Shown here piece by piece: positions 7,010 to 15,712 of a stretch of DNA of 38,709 bases. The DNA is from a virus. Position 1 is the stretch's first letter; the number at the start of each line of letters is the position of its first letter. A program made the position numbers and the translations under genes. The notes below the pieces were generated by a model. It was not told the DNA's origin, did no database searches, and worked only from the letters and a program-made list of their open reading frames with translations. The stretch spans positions 1 through 38,709 of the IMG/VR virus record IMGVR_UViG_3300031972_000819. One strand, given 5' to 3'.

Positions 7010-8521
7010 ATGGCTAATACTTCATATGGAACTGGAACCGCAATGCAATTCAGCGATGGAACGCAAAGACAGGTTTTAGAACTCGGAAGTAAAATTCACT
7101 ATTACAACCCCGATGTAACACCAATCTTCTCACTATTTGGAATGAGCAGTATAGCAACGCCTGTACCGATTTTTGAATGGATGGAAGATGAGCATATGAT
7201 AAAGCGTAGCGTAAAAGTAAGCTTTGCTGGTGGAAGCGCTGGAGCAGATTCAGGAACTACAGTTCTCTCTGATACCGCAACAAGTGGCGTCAATGGAGAA
7301 AATGCTGTTGTTAACTTCCCAAGACAAGCTCAAACAGAAATGTTTGAAGTTGGTGGAATCTACAGTGCTACTCTAGCTGGTTCAGCTTCTATGGCAACTG
7401 ACGTAACTCACTTAATCTGTATCGCTATTGGTAAAGATGTTAATGTAACATCACCTAGCGACAGGTCAGTGCAGTTTGTTGGTGCACACGTTCACGCATC
7501 ATTAAACGCTTATAATACAGAAGCAATTGCTGGTGGAACAGATATTATCGGTTTTAACACCGATTCAACTCTGACACTATCTTATGTTGCTACTGCTGGT
7601 CAGCTTTATGACAATGGTACAGCTGTATCACAATATGGTTACCAAACTCACAGTGGAACTAACGGTTTTGGCGAAATAAACTTTGCTGATGCTGATTATT
7701 TCATGGTTGAGGGTGGCCCTGGTCAATATGCTGAAGGTGCTGGCGTTGGTTTAGAAACACGAAAAAAAGTACGCAGACTAAAGAACTGTACACAGATTTT
7801 CCGTGAACCTTATACCATCACTGGTACAGCAGACGCTTCCAAACATTATGGCGGTTCAGAACTTGCGCGCTTACAAGCTCGTAAGCTTGCTAAAATCAAA
7901 GTAGATTGTGAAAATGCTATCTTAACTCAAGGTAACATTTCACTTGACGCTACTTCTGAAAACCCAAAAAGAACCTTCGCAGGTTTTGGTATTGGGCAAT
8001 CAGCAAGCACAGGTTTTGTTCAGTCACTTGATGGACGCGGAGATACTAATATGCAACTTGGCTACTCAGCCGGAACTATGAATAACATGGATGATATATG
8101 TGAATATATTTTCCACGATATGGTTGCAGGATCTATGCGTAAGACAGTGTTTGCATCGAATAAGTGGCTAAAGAAGATGTCCTCTATGGTTCGTATGGGT
8201 ACTGGTGCTGGCACCGGTACAACAGCGTTCTATGATTTAGGTGACTCTGCTCAAGCTGCTGGTGTTCGCGTGCGTCGATTCGTTGGCGCAGTTGGTGAAT
8301 TAGACTTTATTCCACACCCTCTATTAAATGGTGCTAACGAAGATTATGCACTTGTTGTCGACCCAGCGAACTTTAGTGTTCGCCCATTATCAGGTCGCGA
8401 TATGCAGCTTCGCAGTGACATAGTTAAAGATGGTCGTGATGGACAAACCGATGAATGGCTAGTTGAGTTTGGCGTGGAAGCACGCAATGAACAGACTCAC
8501 GCTATTTTAAAGTTAACTTAA
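7010..8521 (+). CDS. Major capsid protein
   Basis: A 503-residue protein immediately downstream of the scaffold. It starts MANTSYGTGTAMQFSDGTQR and has the early motif YYNPDVTPIFSLFG typical of HK97-fold capsid proteins (N-arm followed by a TP-F segment). A Gly/Ala/Ser-rich stretch around residues 65-110 probably contributes to the E-loop region. The C-terminal part (FIPHPLL, YALVVDP, MQLRSDIVKDGRDGQTDEW) matches the P-domain/A-domain ending common in such capsid proteins (compare DUF5309/SU10-like capsids). It would form the icosahedral shell. It is followed by a strong hairpin, consistent with terminating or stabilising an abundant transcript. The family assignment within the HK97 fold is inferred. 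Confidence 0.9.
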   Translation: MANTSYGTGTAMQFSDGTQRQVLELGSKIHYYNPDVTPIFSLFGMSSIATPVPIFEWMEDEHMIKRSVKVSFAGGSAGADSGTTVLSDTATSGVNGENAVVNFPRQAQTEMFEVGGIYSATLAGSASMATDVTHLICIAIGKDVNVTSPSDRSVQFVGAHVHASLNAYNTEAIAGGTDIIGFNTDSTLTLSYVATAGQLYDNGTAVSQYGYQTHSGTNGFGEINFADADYFMVEGGPGQYAEGAGVGLETRKKVRRLKNCTQIFREPYTITGTADASKHYGGSELARLQARKLAKIKVDCENAILTQGNISLDATSENPKRTFAGFGIGQSASTGFVQSLDGRGDTNMQLGYSAGTMNNMDDICEYIFHDMVAGSMRKTVFASNKWLKKMSSMVRMGTGAGTGTTAFYDLGDSAQAAGVRVRRFVGAVGELDFIPHPLLNGANEDYALVVDPANFSVRPLSGRDMQLRSDIVKDGRDGQTDEWLVEFGVEARNEQTHAILKLT

Positions 8522-8543
8522 GTCTGATACTTCATAATCAATG

Positions 8544-8588
8544 TTTAGGGGGCAGGTCATGCGTGTAAACGCTCTATCTGCCCCTAAA
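8544..8588 (+). terminator. Hairpin after the major capsid gene
   Basis: TTTAGGGGGCAG (8544-8555) pairs with CTGCCCCTAAA (8578-8588), an 11-bp GC-rich stem with one bulged G. The 22-base loop contains a smaller GCGT/ACGC stem. It is followed by an A-rich, not T-rich, sequence, so it may be a partial terminator or a 3' stabiliser of capsid mRNA that also sets downstream expression lower. Its position just after the capsid gene is typical. Confidence 0.65.
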
Positions 8589-8613
8589 GACATAAAAAAA
8601 GAAAGGCTTTAAA

Positions 8614-8721
8614 ATGCCAAAAGTAGGAAAAAAGAAATTTCCTTATACAAAAAAAGGAAAAGCTGCTGCAAAGCGTGCAAAGTCAACTACGCCTAAAAAA
8701 GCAATGAAAAGAAAATATTAA
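8614..8721 (+). CDS. Tiny basic protein (MPKVGKKKFPYTKKG type)
   Basis: A 35-residue protein starting MPKVGKKKFPYTKKGKAAAK and ending KKAMKRKY, nearly half Lys/Arg. I recognise the opening pattern from small proteins encoded next to capsid or connector genes in marine phages; function is not established. The ATG follows GAAAGG, a usable ribosome site eight bases upstream. It is the first gene after the capsid hairpin. Strong basicity suggests binding to packaged DNA or to the acidic capsid interior. Short, but the family-like pattern and good ribosome site support it as real. Confidence 0.65.
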   Translation: MPKVGKKKFPYTKKGKAAAKRAKSTTPKKAMKRKY

Positions 8722-8722
8722 G

Positions 8723-8815
8723 TTGAAAAGCAAAAAAATAAAAAAAGAAACTAATTTGTTTTTAATTTGCGTTATGAATGGATTTAAAAAAATCTTTGGT
8801 AAAGGTTACAAGTAA
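8723..8815 (+). CDS. Doubtful tiny frame between two basic genes
   Basis: A possible TTG-started frame of 30 residues (LKSKKIKKETNLFLI then CVMNGFKKIFGKGYK), or a 13-residue peptide starting at the ATG at 8774 (MNGFKKIFGKGYK). Its stop overlaps the ATG of the next gene as TAATG, the coupling pattern used by many genes here, which is the main reason to list it. Neither start has a convincing ribosome site. The peptide would be basic and amphipathic. It may be only a leader that couples translation of the following gene. Confidence 0.25.
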   Translation: MKSKKIKKETNLFLICVMNGFKKIFGKGYK

Positions 8816-8943
8816 TGACTGAAACAACTTACGGTACTGGTGCGACAGTGTTTTCTGATGGAAGCACACGAACAGTTAGTGGTTTGCAAAAAATGAGAAA
8901 AAAACGCAAAAAACGTAAGACAAAAAGTAAAAGAAAAAAATAA
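8815..8943 (+). CDS. 42-residue protein: capsid-like N-terminus plus polybasic tail
   Basis: The first ~22 residues, MTETTYGTGATVFSDGSTRT, closely match the start of the major capsid protein (MANTSYGTGTAMQFSDGTQR): both have T-YGTG, then FSDG, then a Thr/Arg segment. After SGLQKM the protein becomes almost entirely Lys and Arg (RKKRKKRKTKSKRKK). The frame is bounded by TAATG overlaps at both ends, at 8813-8817 and 8941-8945. So it probably arose from a capsid-gene 5' end fused to a basic tail, or it retains an N-terminal signal shared with the capsid. It may be an internal head protein that is recruited with the capsid and binds DNA; that is inference. Confidence 0.6.
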   Translation: MTETTYGTGATVFSDGSTRTVSGLQKMRKKRKKRKTKSKRKK

Positions 8944-9839
8944 TGAGATATAGAGAAGCATATCAATTAATTGACGCAGCTTTACATAAAGCAGAGATTG
9001 GGTTTCCAGTTACAGAGGTTTTAAAAGCAACGTTTTTTGACCAAGAGGTAGAAAACATAGGATTACGAGTTGTAAAAAAATCAATAATGCAAAGTTTTAC
9101 TGCGTCAGGCAAAGAATTTGTTTTAACAGACAGCAAGCGCACTAATAAAATTTATAAAGTAGAAATAGAAGATGGAACAGGCGCAACAAAGTCAGTTCCT
9201 TTTGTAGACGATTCTGTTATGTTTTTCAATACAGACGAAGATACAATTGCTAATTTAGCTTTTAGTGTTAGAACAGATGCTACATCAGGAAGTATGAGTG
9301 CTGGAACTAGAGCAAATCCTTGTGCTATTACAGCTGCTTCTCATGGATTAGATACAGGTGATTTTGTTATTTTTAGTGAAGTTGTAGGTTTAGATCATGA
9401 TACAACAGGTGTTAACGCGCTAAATGGCAAACGACTTGCAATTACAAAGGTAGATGATAACTCATTTACAGTAGCTGTAAATACAAGCTCAGGATACGGA
9501 GGAAATGCTACAGCAGGAAAATGGCAAGAGGATACGTTAAAAATAGTTTTTAATAAAACTCCGTCGGCAAGCAGCACTGCAATAAGAGTTTTTTATTATG
9601 CAAGACCTGAACCAAAAACAGACAATACAAGTCGTGTAGACCTTCCAGGTCAATTGGTTCCTTGCGCAATACACAGAACGGTTGCACAAATATTAAATCT
9701 TGACGGAAATTTACAATTAGGTTCAGGACATAGAGGCCTCGCGAAAGCATTAGAGAGTGAATATATGGGCACGGATAGAGCAAGGGAAGCAATGCCTGAC
9801 CTTGTATCTATGCCGTTGCAAGATTTTGTAAATAAATAG
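8943..9839 (+). CDS. Head-tail connector/adaptor-like virion protein
   Basis: A 298-residue protein in the place of the first connector gene after capsid. N-terminal helices (YREAYQLIDAALHKAEIGFP) and a C-terminal helical part (QLVPCAIHRTVAQILNLDGN, then AKALESEYMGTDRARE) would form the adaptor fold that docks on the portal. In the middle, about residues 120-180, is a beta-rich insert with ITAASHGLDTGDFVIFS and NGKRLAITKVDDNSFTV, the pattern of the small beta domain known from E1-FCCH-like repeats in phage virion proteins. It overlaps the previous stop by TAATG. Connector is the best call; an attached decoration role for the insert is possible. Confidence 0.6.
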   Translation: MRYREAYQLIDAALHKAEIGFPVTEVLKATFFDQEVENIGLRVVKKSIMQSFTASGKEFVLTDSKRTNKIYKVEIEDGTGATKSVPFVDDSVMFFNTDEDTIANLAFSVRTDATSGSMSAGTRANPCAITAASHGLDTGDFVIFSEVVGLDHDTTGVNALNGKRLAITKVDDNSFTVAVNTSSGYGGNATAGKWQEDTLKIVFNKTPSASSTAIRVFYYARPEPKTDNTSRVDLPGQLVPCAIHRTVAQILNLDGNLQLGSGHRGLAKALESEYMGTDRAREAMPDLVSMPLQDFVNK

Positions 9840-9851
9840 TAAGAGGAAGTA

Positions 9852-11225
9852 ATGGCAACATTTCAAGTCAGAGTAGAAGATTTAATAGGCTCCGTAGGAG
9901 ATACACAGCTCATATCGGACAGTTTAACTTCTGCTACTGAAGAATTAGTTAGTACGCTTCCAAAAGAATGTTTGTGGGTTGTATCTGACAACAGCGGTGA
10001 CCAATCATCTGCTTATACTTTAAATCGGTGTGTAATTTTAAATGTATATAGAGAAAGCGGTACCAATGGACAATATCGCGCTTGCAAAGAGGTTCCAGCT
10101 CATTACCTTGCTGACGTTGAAGATGTTAATAGTGTATGGTATCCTTCTACTTCAGAACCAGTGTATATATTAAGAAACTCTAGTGTTTATGTGTATCCAA
10201 CTCCCGCCGGAAGTCCAAACGCATTTCAAGTTGAATTTGTTAGCACACCCTCAGTAGCTTTTGGTTCTAGTTCTATTGCAAATTTTCCTGACGAATACGA
10301 ATCTGTAGTCGTGACTGGGGCTGCAATGAAATGCTTAACTCGCCTAATGTCTGATAGCGTTGCTTCTTTAACGGTAGTACCTCCTGATGTGCCTGATGTT
10401 CCAAATATTTCTTATTCAAATGCAATTGTTGGTGATGCTGTCAATTCTGCTCAAGATGTACCTACAGGTAGTGTAGCACCAACCGATGCAGCTGGTGTAT
10501 CAGCAACCGCAGCAACAACTAATGCAACTGCAAGTACAGACTCTGCATATACTTCGCCTAGCGTAGAAGGGCACACTGTAGATAAAGGACTTCTTTCTAT
10601 GACGGGTGGAGTTATTAATACAGACGCAGATCAAATTGATTATGATAAATTTTGGGATGTGTTAGCTGATTATATTGAAAATGAAGAAGATGTTGAACTT
10701 GCAAATGTACAATTATCTAAAATAAGAACATATATTGACGCATTTCAAGCGGAAGTACAAGACGCCTCTTCTGCTATGCAAGCTACCATTGAAGATGCGC
10801 GTCAATCAACTCAAGCAAGCGTATCAAATGCTGGTAACGACACATCTGTGTATACTTCGTCTATTTCAAGTCAAACACAGGCATCTATAGCTAACGCTTC
10901 AAACGATGTTAATGTTGCTGTATCTAAAATGAGAGAATCTACGGGAGCAGCAATTCAAAAAATGTCGCTTTCTACTAATACTAATATTCAAAACGCAGCA
11001 AGAGCAATGGATGCATTGATTCAAGATTATACATTAACAATAAGTAGATACTCACAAGAATTAGCACAATATCAAGCAGAAGTTTCTAAGGAGTTAGGAG
11101 AAAGCAATGCTAAATTCTCACAGTACAGCAAAATTTACGATAATCTATCAAAAGACTACGAGCGTGGTTTAACTATAATAACAAATAGGTTTAGGCAGTA
11201 CGATAAGCAGCAGGCGCGTAGCTAA
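9852..11225 (+). CDS. Virion connector protein with long coiled-coil C-terminus
   Basis: A 457-residue protein with a ribosome site GAGGAAG before the ATG. Residues 1-180 look like a gp6/adaptor-type head completion protein (FQVRVEDLIGSVGDTQLISD, then AFQVEFVSTPSVAF and FPDEYESVVVTGAAMKCLTR, where a conserved helix ends such adaptors). Residues 180-240 are a Ser/Thr/Ala-rich linker. The last ~170 residues are heptad-rich, with repeated segments of the kind SKIRTYIDAFQAEVQDASSA and ELAQYQAEVSKELGE, so a long coiled coil is expected. It probably caps the portal and extends into the tail or neck. The next gene starts within its stop codon (TAATG). Confidence 0.6.
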   Translation: MATFQVRVEDLIGSVGDTQLISDSLTSATEELVSTLPKECLWVVSDNSGDQSSAYTLNRCVILNVYRESGTNGQYRACKEVPAHYLADVEDVNSVWYPSTSEPVYILRNSSVYVYPTPAGSPNAFQVEFVSTPSVAFGSSSIANFPDEYESVVVTGAAMKCLTRLMSDSVASLTVVPPDVPDVPNISYSNAIVGDAVNSAQDVPTGSVAPTDAAGVSATAATTNATASTDSAYTSPSVEGHTVDKGLLSMTGGVINTDADQIDYDKFWDVLADYIENEEDVELANVQLSKIRTYIDAFQAEVQDASSAMQATIEDARQSTQASVSNAGNDTSVYTSSISSQTQASIANASNDVNVAVSKMRESTGAAIQKMSLSTNTNIQNAARAMDALIQDYTLTISRYSQELAQYQAEVSKELGESNAKFSQYSKIYDNLSKDYERGLTIITNRFRQYDKQQARS

Positions 11226-11626
11226 TGGCTACAAATGATGTAACGTTAACTTATAAAAACTCTTGTATTCCACAAGAACTTGATAGTGGTGGTACTCGCT
11301 GGTTTATGGATAGTGATTGCGGACGTAAGCTTTCAGGTAACTCTATTTTGTCGTCAGAAATGGGAAATACTTTAAATTATGTTTCTGCTGGCGATGTAAC
11401 AGATAGTACGGCTATAGACTTAGAAACTGGATTTGATTTTTTTTATTTAAAATGCGTATCAGGAAATGATGTAAAGCTTTCTTTTGATGGAGGATCTAAT
11501 TATTTAGTATTACTATCAGCAGGTGAAGCTTTTGCATCTTTTGTAGATAGTTCTGCGGCAGACATAAAATTTTTAACAGCTACTGGTGGAGGAAGCTCCG
11601 TAGTAGAATATTTAACAGTAACGTAA
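11225..11626 (+). CDS. Small beta-rich virion protein, member of a tandem pair
   Basis: A 133-residue, Ser/Gly/Thr-rich protein with no membrane segment. The C-terminal half (FFYLKCVSGNDVKLSFDGG, AGEAFASFVDSS, SVVEYLTVT) has alternating hydrophobic residues expected of a beta-sandwich. The same pattern of elements occurs in the C-terminal half of the next gene, so the two look like diverged tandem copies. Linked by TAATG on both sides to virion genes, it is probably a minor structural or decoration protein. I do not recognise a named family. Confidence 0.6.
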   Translation: MATNDVTLTYKNSCIPQELDSGGTRWFMDSDCGRKLSGNSILSSEMGNTLNYVSAGDVTDSTAIDLETGFDFFYLKCVSGNDVKLSFDGGSNYLVLLSAGEAFASFVDSSAADIKFLTATGGGSSVVEYLTVT

Positions 11627-12129
11627 TGGCACAAGACAGAAAAATACAATTTGCAACACAAGTCATTCCAAAAATAGAGTCAGGGCTTGAAGGACATAGT
11701 AGCCCTCGTCATAACAAACTTCACACTAGCGTCAATAAAACGTTAGGCGGAAATGGATATATAGATGTTAATGCTACTCAAGCAGACGATAGCTGGACTT
11801 CCTTTATTGCGCCTGCAGCGGATTGGGATAGTAATTTAAGTCAATGGGAAGCAGCTACAGATACTTGGGATGGTATAATAACAATATCTAGCTCGTTAGT
11901 TCAATTAACAAGCAATTCAAACACTATGGCTTTTTGTTATATAAAAAACACAGGAACAAATACCGTTAAGGTAACGCTGGAATACGGCGCAGGTTCGCCG
12001 ACGTTTCCAATGAAAGTAAAAGGCGGAGCAAGTGTCCAGTTTAGAGGAAACGGGATAGATACCAATAAAATTGGCGTAATAAGGGACTCTGCTGATTCAA
12101 CCATAGAATATGTAATAGCGAAAACATAA
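11626..12129 (+). CDS. Small beta-rich virion protein, second member of a tandem pair
   Basis: A 167-residue protein. The N-terminal part (IPKIESGLEGHSSPRHNKLH) is unique. The C-terminal ~70 residues (MAFCYIKNTGTNTVKVTLE, VKGGASVQFRGN, TIEYVIAKT) follow the element order of the preceding 133-residue protein: aromatic-Tyr-Leu/Ile-Lys, a Gly/Asn turn, a beta strand, an Ala/Gly-rich turn with an aromatic strand, and a final EY strand. A shared fold is likely though identity is low. It starts in the stop of the previous gene and its stop contains the start of the next (TAATG twice). Possible roles are head decoration or a tail-attached cement protein. Confidence 0.6.
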   Translation: MAQDRKIQFATQVIPKIESGLEGHSSPRHNKLHTSVNKTLGGNGYIDVNATQADDSWTSFIAPAADWDSNLSQWEAATDTWDGIITISSSLVQLTSNSNTMAFCYIKNTGTNTVKVTLEYGAGSPTFPMKVKGGASVQFRGNGIDTNKIGVIRDSADSTIEYVIAKT

Positions 12130-15100
12130 TGCCAAAACAAGTAAAAATAATAGATGATTTCTCAGGTGGTGAAAATTCTTTTGTTGGTTCCCGCAAAATA
12201 GAAGATAATGAATTAACAAAACTGCAAAATTTAACCGTTGGAGCAAGTGGTGTTATTCGGTCAGGAACAGTAGGAACAGCTGCAATATCTTCTAGTGTTG
12301 GTAACGGGTTAGACCCGTACCCTACAACACTTAGTACGCTTATAAAAGATGGCCATAATTTATTTACATTTAGCTCAGATAGGCACTATAACGGAAAACA
12401 AGACAATGGAGCTTCTGTAGCAGGTGAAGATTGGGTAGCTATAGCAGACTCTACAGGTTCAAATAAAATTAATATTTTTGGTAAAAACAACGGGCAAGGT
12501 TTAACAATAAGTAGTATTACTGCAGCATCTGACGCAGCAATTACAACTTCAGCCAATCATAATTTATTAGCAGGAGACGTTGTAAGGTTTAATGGTATGA
12601 CTGGAACAATGGGCACTTTGTTAAATGGAACAATACATGCAGTTAAAGCAAAATCTAGCGACACTGTGTTTACAATAGAAGAAGATAGTTCTTCTGCCAG
12701 TACAACTATAGGAAGCGGTGGCAGGGTTAAAGGTGGAGCTCCAGGTTGGATTGATGCAGGAGATGAACCACAGCCTTCAGATGCAACTAATTCAATTATA
12801 GATTTTTCTTTTGCCGATGGCGTATTAAGAGCATCAAATGGAAATTATGCAACTTCAGGCCAATCAAATAGCTGGTGGGGATATATAGATAGAGAATTAT
12901 TTACTGATGCAAGCATAACAGATAAGGTGATTGCTGATTGGTATCCAATGAACGCTGAATGTAAAAAACCCAATCCTTCTACATTTAAATTAGCAGAAAC
13001 ACTAGGACTTGTTGCTTCAGCAACATATTCATTTAATCCAGCATTAGCAGGAAACGGAACTTCAGACTCTACAGACACAGACTTTGAAGATGAAGAAACT
13101 ATGCAAACAGGAGGTTTAAGTAACGCTCCTACAATAACATCAATCACAGTAGAAGTAAGTATTATAGACGAAGAAGATGGAAAAGCACTTTATGACAACG
13201 TTATAGTTAGGGTTGGTAGATCTGTAGACACAGGAAGTTCTTTTGATGGCTCTAACTTTGAAGAATGGAATTTGTCAGGAGCTGGTTCAGGGACTAGGAC
13301 TTTAACTTTTACGGGAAGCTTGGCTATTGCTAATGGCACTGCGCAAGGTATACGTTCTGAATTGGTAATTACCGCAGCGGATGTTGCTGATTCAATTACT
13401 ATTAATATAAATACTATTACAGTGAACGAAACAAGCGGCTCTTGGTCTAACCATGCAGGTTTAGCAGGGAATAATGTCCACGTTGGTTTTAACGAAGATA
13501 CAGTGTCAGGCTCAACAGGTTGGGGTGGAAATTGGGAAGTAGGTGTAAGTTTTATGTACGACCATCCACGCCGACAAGAAAGCACAATCACAACGTGCAC
13601 AAACGAAGCAACAGGTGGCGTAGGACACGTTGTATTAACAAACGGTAAAGCTCCTAGTATACCTATATTTATAAAATACGACAATGACTCGGCAACGTCT
13701 GCGAATAACTGGAATAGACGAGTTACTGGTTGCAAATTGTATATGCGTGAATTGCAATCACCAAGAAGTAGTGATTCTTCAGAATGGTTTCCTCAAGCTG
13801 AGTGTGATTTTGTAGACGGAACTGTTACTGCTTTTGAAAGTGGCAAAACAACTACAGCAGAATACAACGCAGCAAATGGTCAAATTATCTTTTTTTTAAA
13901 TAGAGATAATTTTATTAGACCTCACAAAAGGTCAACGTATGAAATAGAAAGCGGTATTCCTGAAGGTGAAACGGTTACTAATCCAAGATATAAAACTTCA
14001 GTAGTTGCAAATAGACGATTGTATGTAGGCAATGTAATGGCTACATACCCTGACGGAAAAGAAGAAGTATTAGGCGATACGATGATAAAATCTGTTGTAG
14101 ATAATTACGATGTATTGCCTTTAAAAAATGCAATAGATGCGTCAGTTAAAGATGGTGATGAAATTGTAAGACTAATGCATTATGGTGATAGAATATTGCA
14201 ATACAAAAAAAGAACGTTATATATTATAAATATTTCTCAAGACAAAGAATATTTAGAGTCAACGCACGCGCAAAAAGGTATTCCTGTTAAATCAGCAGTT
14301 GTAGAAACAGATTATGGAATTGCTTGGGTAAATCAACACGGTTGTTATTTATACAATGGAAGAACTGTTGTCGATTTAATGGTTGATCGTCAAGGAAAAA
14401 GAAAATTTGACCCTGAAGCGTGGAAAGGTTCTATTGGAACAGCTGTAGACGCACCTGTTAGCGTAGGTTACAGTGCTACAGGAAAAATTCTTGTTGTTGA
14501 TTTAAAAGCTAATAGCACGTCACTACACGCATACGTGTATGATTTTAAAACAGGAGCGTGGTCATCTAATCCCGGAAGTATGACAAGCGCAGACAATGAT
14601 AAATCAAGAAGTAATTTTGTACAAAGGTGGGATGGTGAATTAATGTATTCTAATGCTGGTGCGTTTTATTTATGGAAAGATGAAATGCACAAAGGAAGTT
14701 TAGCAGACTTTACAACTAAAGATTATATTCTTGCAGCTCCGCATAAAAAAGTAAAATTATATAACGTATATGTGACATATAAATCTACAGAGGAAATTAC
14801 TACCGCTGTTCAAAAGCTTAGATACGCTGTAGATGGCACAGGAAATTTTAACAACTTTGCTTCTTGCTCTGTAGATAGCGCAGCTGTAACTCATTTACCT
14901 TCTACATTTACTGCTTTAAAAAATGGAGGCACAGCTGTTTTAACAGATGGAACAACTACTGCTGCTGCAGTAAATGACGCTATAACTATAGATGTTTCCG
15001 GAGCGTTTGAGGTTGAACTTGGTGATTTTATATCTATTGAAGGCAATAATGATGAATATATGAAAGTACTTGAAGTTCAATTTACAAACGTATTAAGAGT

Positions 15101-15335
15101 AGCAAGAGGGCATCCTATTGGTGGAATTATTGACTCTACAAGCAATGATAGCGCATTAACAGTTTTAAAATGGAAACAAGCAAAATTTGGAATTACAGAG
15201 ACAGTGGACACTGAAGCAAGAAATGGTGTAACTTGCAATAGCGTGCAGGTACGATTTAGACCAGCTGTCGCAACCGGTTTAATGGTACAAAGCATTATTT
15301 TTGAGTACAGACCTTTATTTAAGGAAAATACATAA
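12129..15335 (+). CDS. Large tail nozzle-like virion protein
   Basis: A 1,068-residue beta-rich protein opening with KQVKIIDDFSGGENSFVGSR and NELTKLQNLTVGASGVIRSG, a start I associate with tail-tube-B, nozzle or stabilisation proteins of short-tailed phages. Residues about 115-165 hold an FCCH-like beta insert (ANHNLLAGDVVRFNGMTGT) related to that in the connector at 8943. The region about 620-870 (NRRLYVGNVMATYPDG, GDRILQYKKRTLYII, GIAWVNQHGCYLYNGR, then KTGAWSSNPG and WDGELMYSN) looks like a beta-propeller, as in nozzle proteins. It would form the distal tail tube that gates DNA exit. Translation is coupled by TAATG at both ends. Confidence 0.65.
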   Translation: MPKQVKIIDDFSGGENSFVGSRKIEDNELTKLQNLTVGASGVIRSGTVGTAAISSSVGNGLDPYPTTLSTLIKDGHNLFTFSSDRHYNGKQDNGASVAGEDWVAIADSTGSNKINIFGKNNGQGLTISSITAASDAAITTSANHNLLAGDVVRFNGMTGTMGTLLNGTIHAVKAKSSDTVFTIEEDSSSASTTIGSGGRVKGGAPGWIDAGDEPQPSDATNSIIDFSFADGVLRASNGNYATSGQSNSWWGYIDRELFTDASITDKVIADWYPMNAECKKPNPSTFKLAETLGLVASATYSFNPALAGNGTSDSTDTDFEDEETMQTGGLSNAPTITSITVEVSIIDEEDGKALYDNVIVRVGRSVDTGSSFDGSNFEEWNLSGAGSGTRTLTFTGSLAIANGTAQGIRSELVITAADVADSITININTITVNETSGSWSNHAGLAGNNVHVGFNEDTVSGSTGWGGNWEVGVSFMYDHPRRQESTITTCTNEATGGVGHVVLTNGKAPSIPIFIKYDNDSATSANNWNRRVTGCKLYMRELQSPRSSDSSEWFPQAECDFVDGTVTAFESGKTTTAEYNAANGQIIFFLNRDNFIRPHKRSTYEIESGIPEGETVTNPRYKTSVVANRRLYVGNVMATYPDGKEEVLGDTMIKSVVDNYDVLPLKNAIDASVKDGDEIVRLMHYGDRILQYKKRTLYIINISQDKEYLESTHAQKGIPVKSAVVETDYGIAWVNQHGCYLYNGRTVVDLMVDRQGKRKFDPEAWKGSIGTAVDAPVSVGYSATGKILVVDLKANSTSLHAYVYDFKTGAWSSNPGSMTSADNDKSRSNFVQRWDGELMYSNAGAFYLWKDEMHKGSLADFTTKDYILAAPHKKVKLYNVYVTYKSTEEITTAVQKLRYAVDGTGNFNNFASCSVDSAAVTHLPSTFTALKNGGTAVLTDGTTTAAAVNDAITIDVSGAFEVELGDFISIEGNNDEYMKVLEVQFTNVLRVARGHPIGGIIDSTSNDSALTVLKWKQAKFGITETVDTEARNGVTCNSVQVRFRPAVATGLMVQSIIFEYRPLFKENT

Positions 15336-15712
15336 TGGCATATATGGAAAAAGAAGGATTTAACCCAGCAAACCCTGTCAATGAAGATGATTTATATAGA
15401 GACATTCTTGCAATTAAAAACAAAGCTCAAAATAAAATAGAGGTAAAGACTGGCTCACCAAGTGTTAATGACTTAGAAGAAGGTGGAATAACTTTACGTT
15501 ATGTGCCAGGTCAAGGTATGTTCTTATTTGTAAGATACATTAATAGATTGTTTAATACAAGACTAGCTGAAGAAGGTCGTACAGGTATACAAAAAATAAC
15601 TGACAGCACAGGCGGAACTGTCACAGATACAGTAGATGATACAACTTCAGCGCAAAAAGATGACGTTGCAACTTTAGCAGCTAAAGTAAACGAGATTATA
15701 GGAAAATTATAA
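15335..15712 (+). CDS. Small virion-associated protein, unknown
   Basis: A 125-residue protein with a helical N-terminus (NEDDLYRDILAIKNKAQNK), a short beta-like middle (GGITLRYVPGQGMFLFVRYI) and a Thr/Asp-rich C-terminus that ends in a helix (DDVATLAAKVNEIIGKL). No domain is recognised. It sits between the nozzle-like protein and the internal-core proteins with TAATG overlaps on both sides, so it is made together with them. It could be a tail or core accessory protein, or a chaperone for their assembly. Confidence 0.55.
   Translation: MAYMEKEGFNPANPVNEDDLYRDILAIKNKAQNKIEVKTGSPSVNDLEEGGITLRYVPGQGMFLFVRYINRLFNTRLAEEGRTGIQKITDSTGGTVTDTVDDTTSAQKDDVATLAAKVNEIIGKL

Noticed and set aside
8541-8612. 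A 23-residue frame (MFRGQVMRVNALSAPKDIKK and so on) after the capsid gene
   Set aside because: It consists mostly of the post-capsid hairpin; the base pairing explains the sequence better and there is no ribosome site.
13190-13735. A 181-residue leftward frame opposite the nozzle-like gene
   Set aside because: Antisense shadow with no ribosome site; the sense frame is open for over 1,000 codons.
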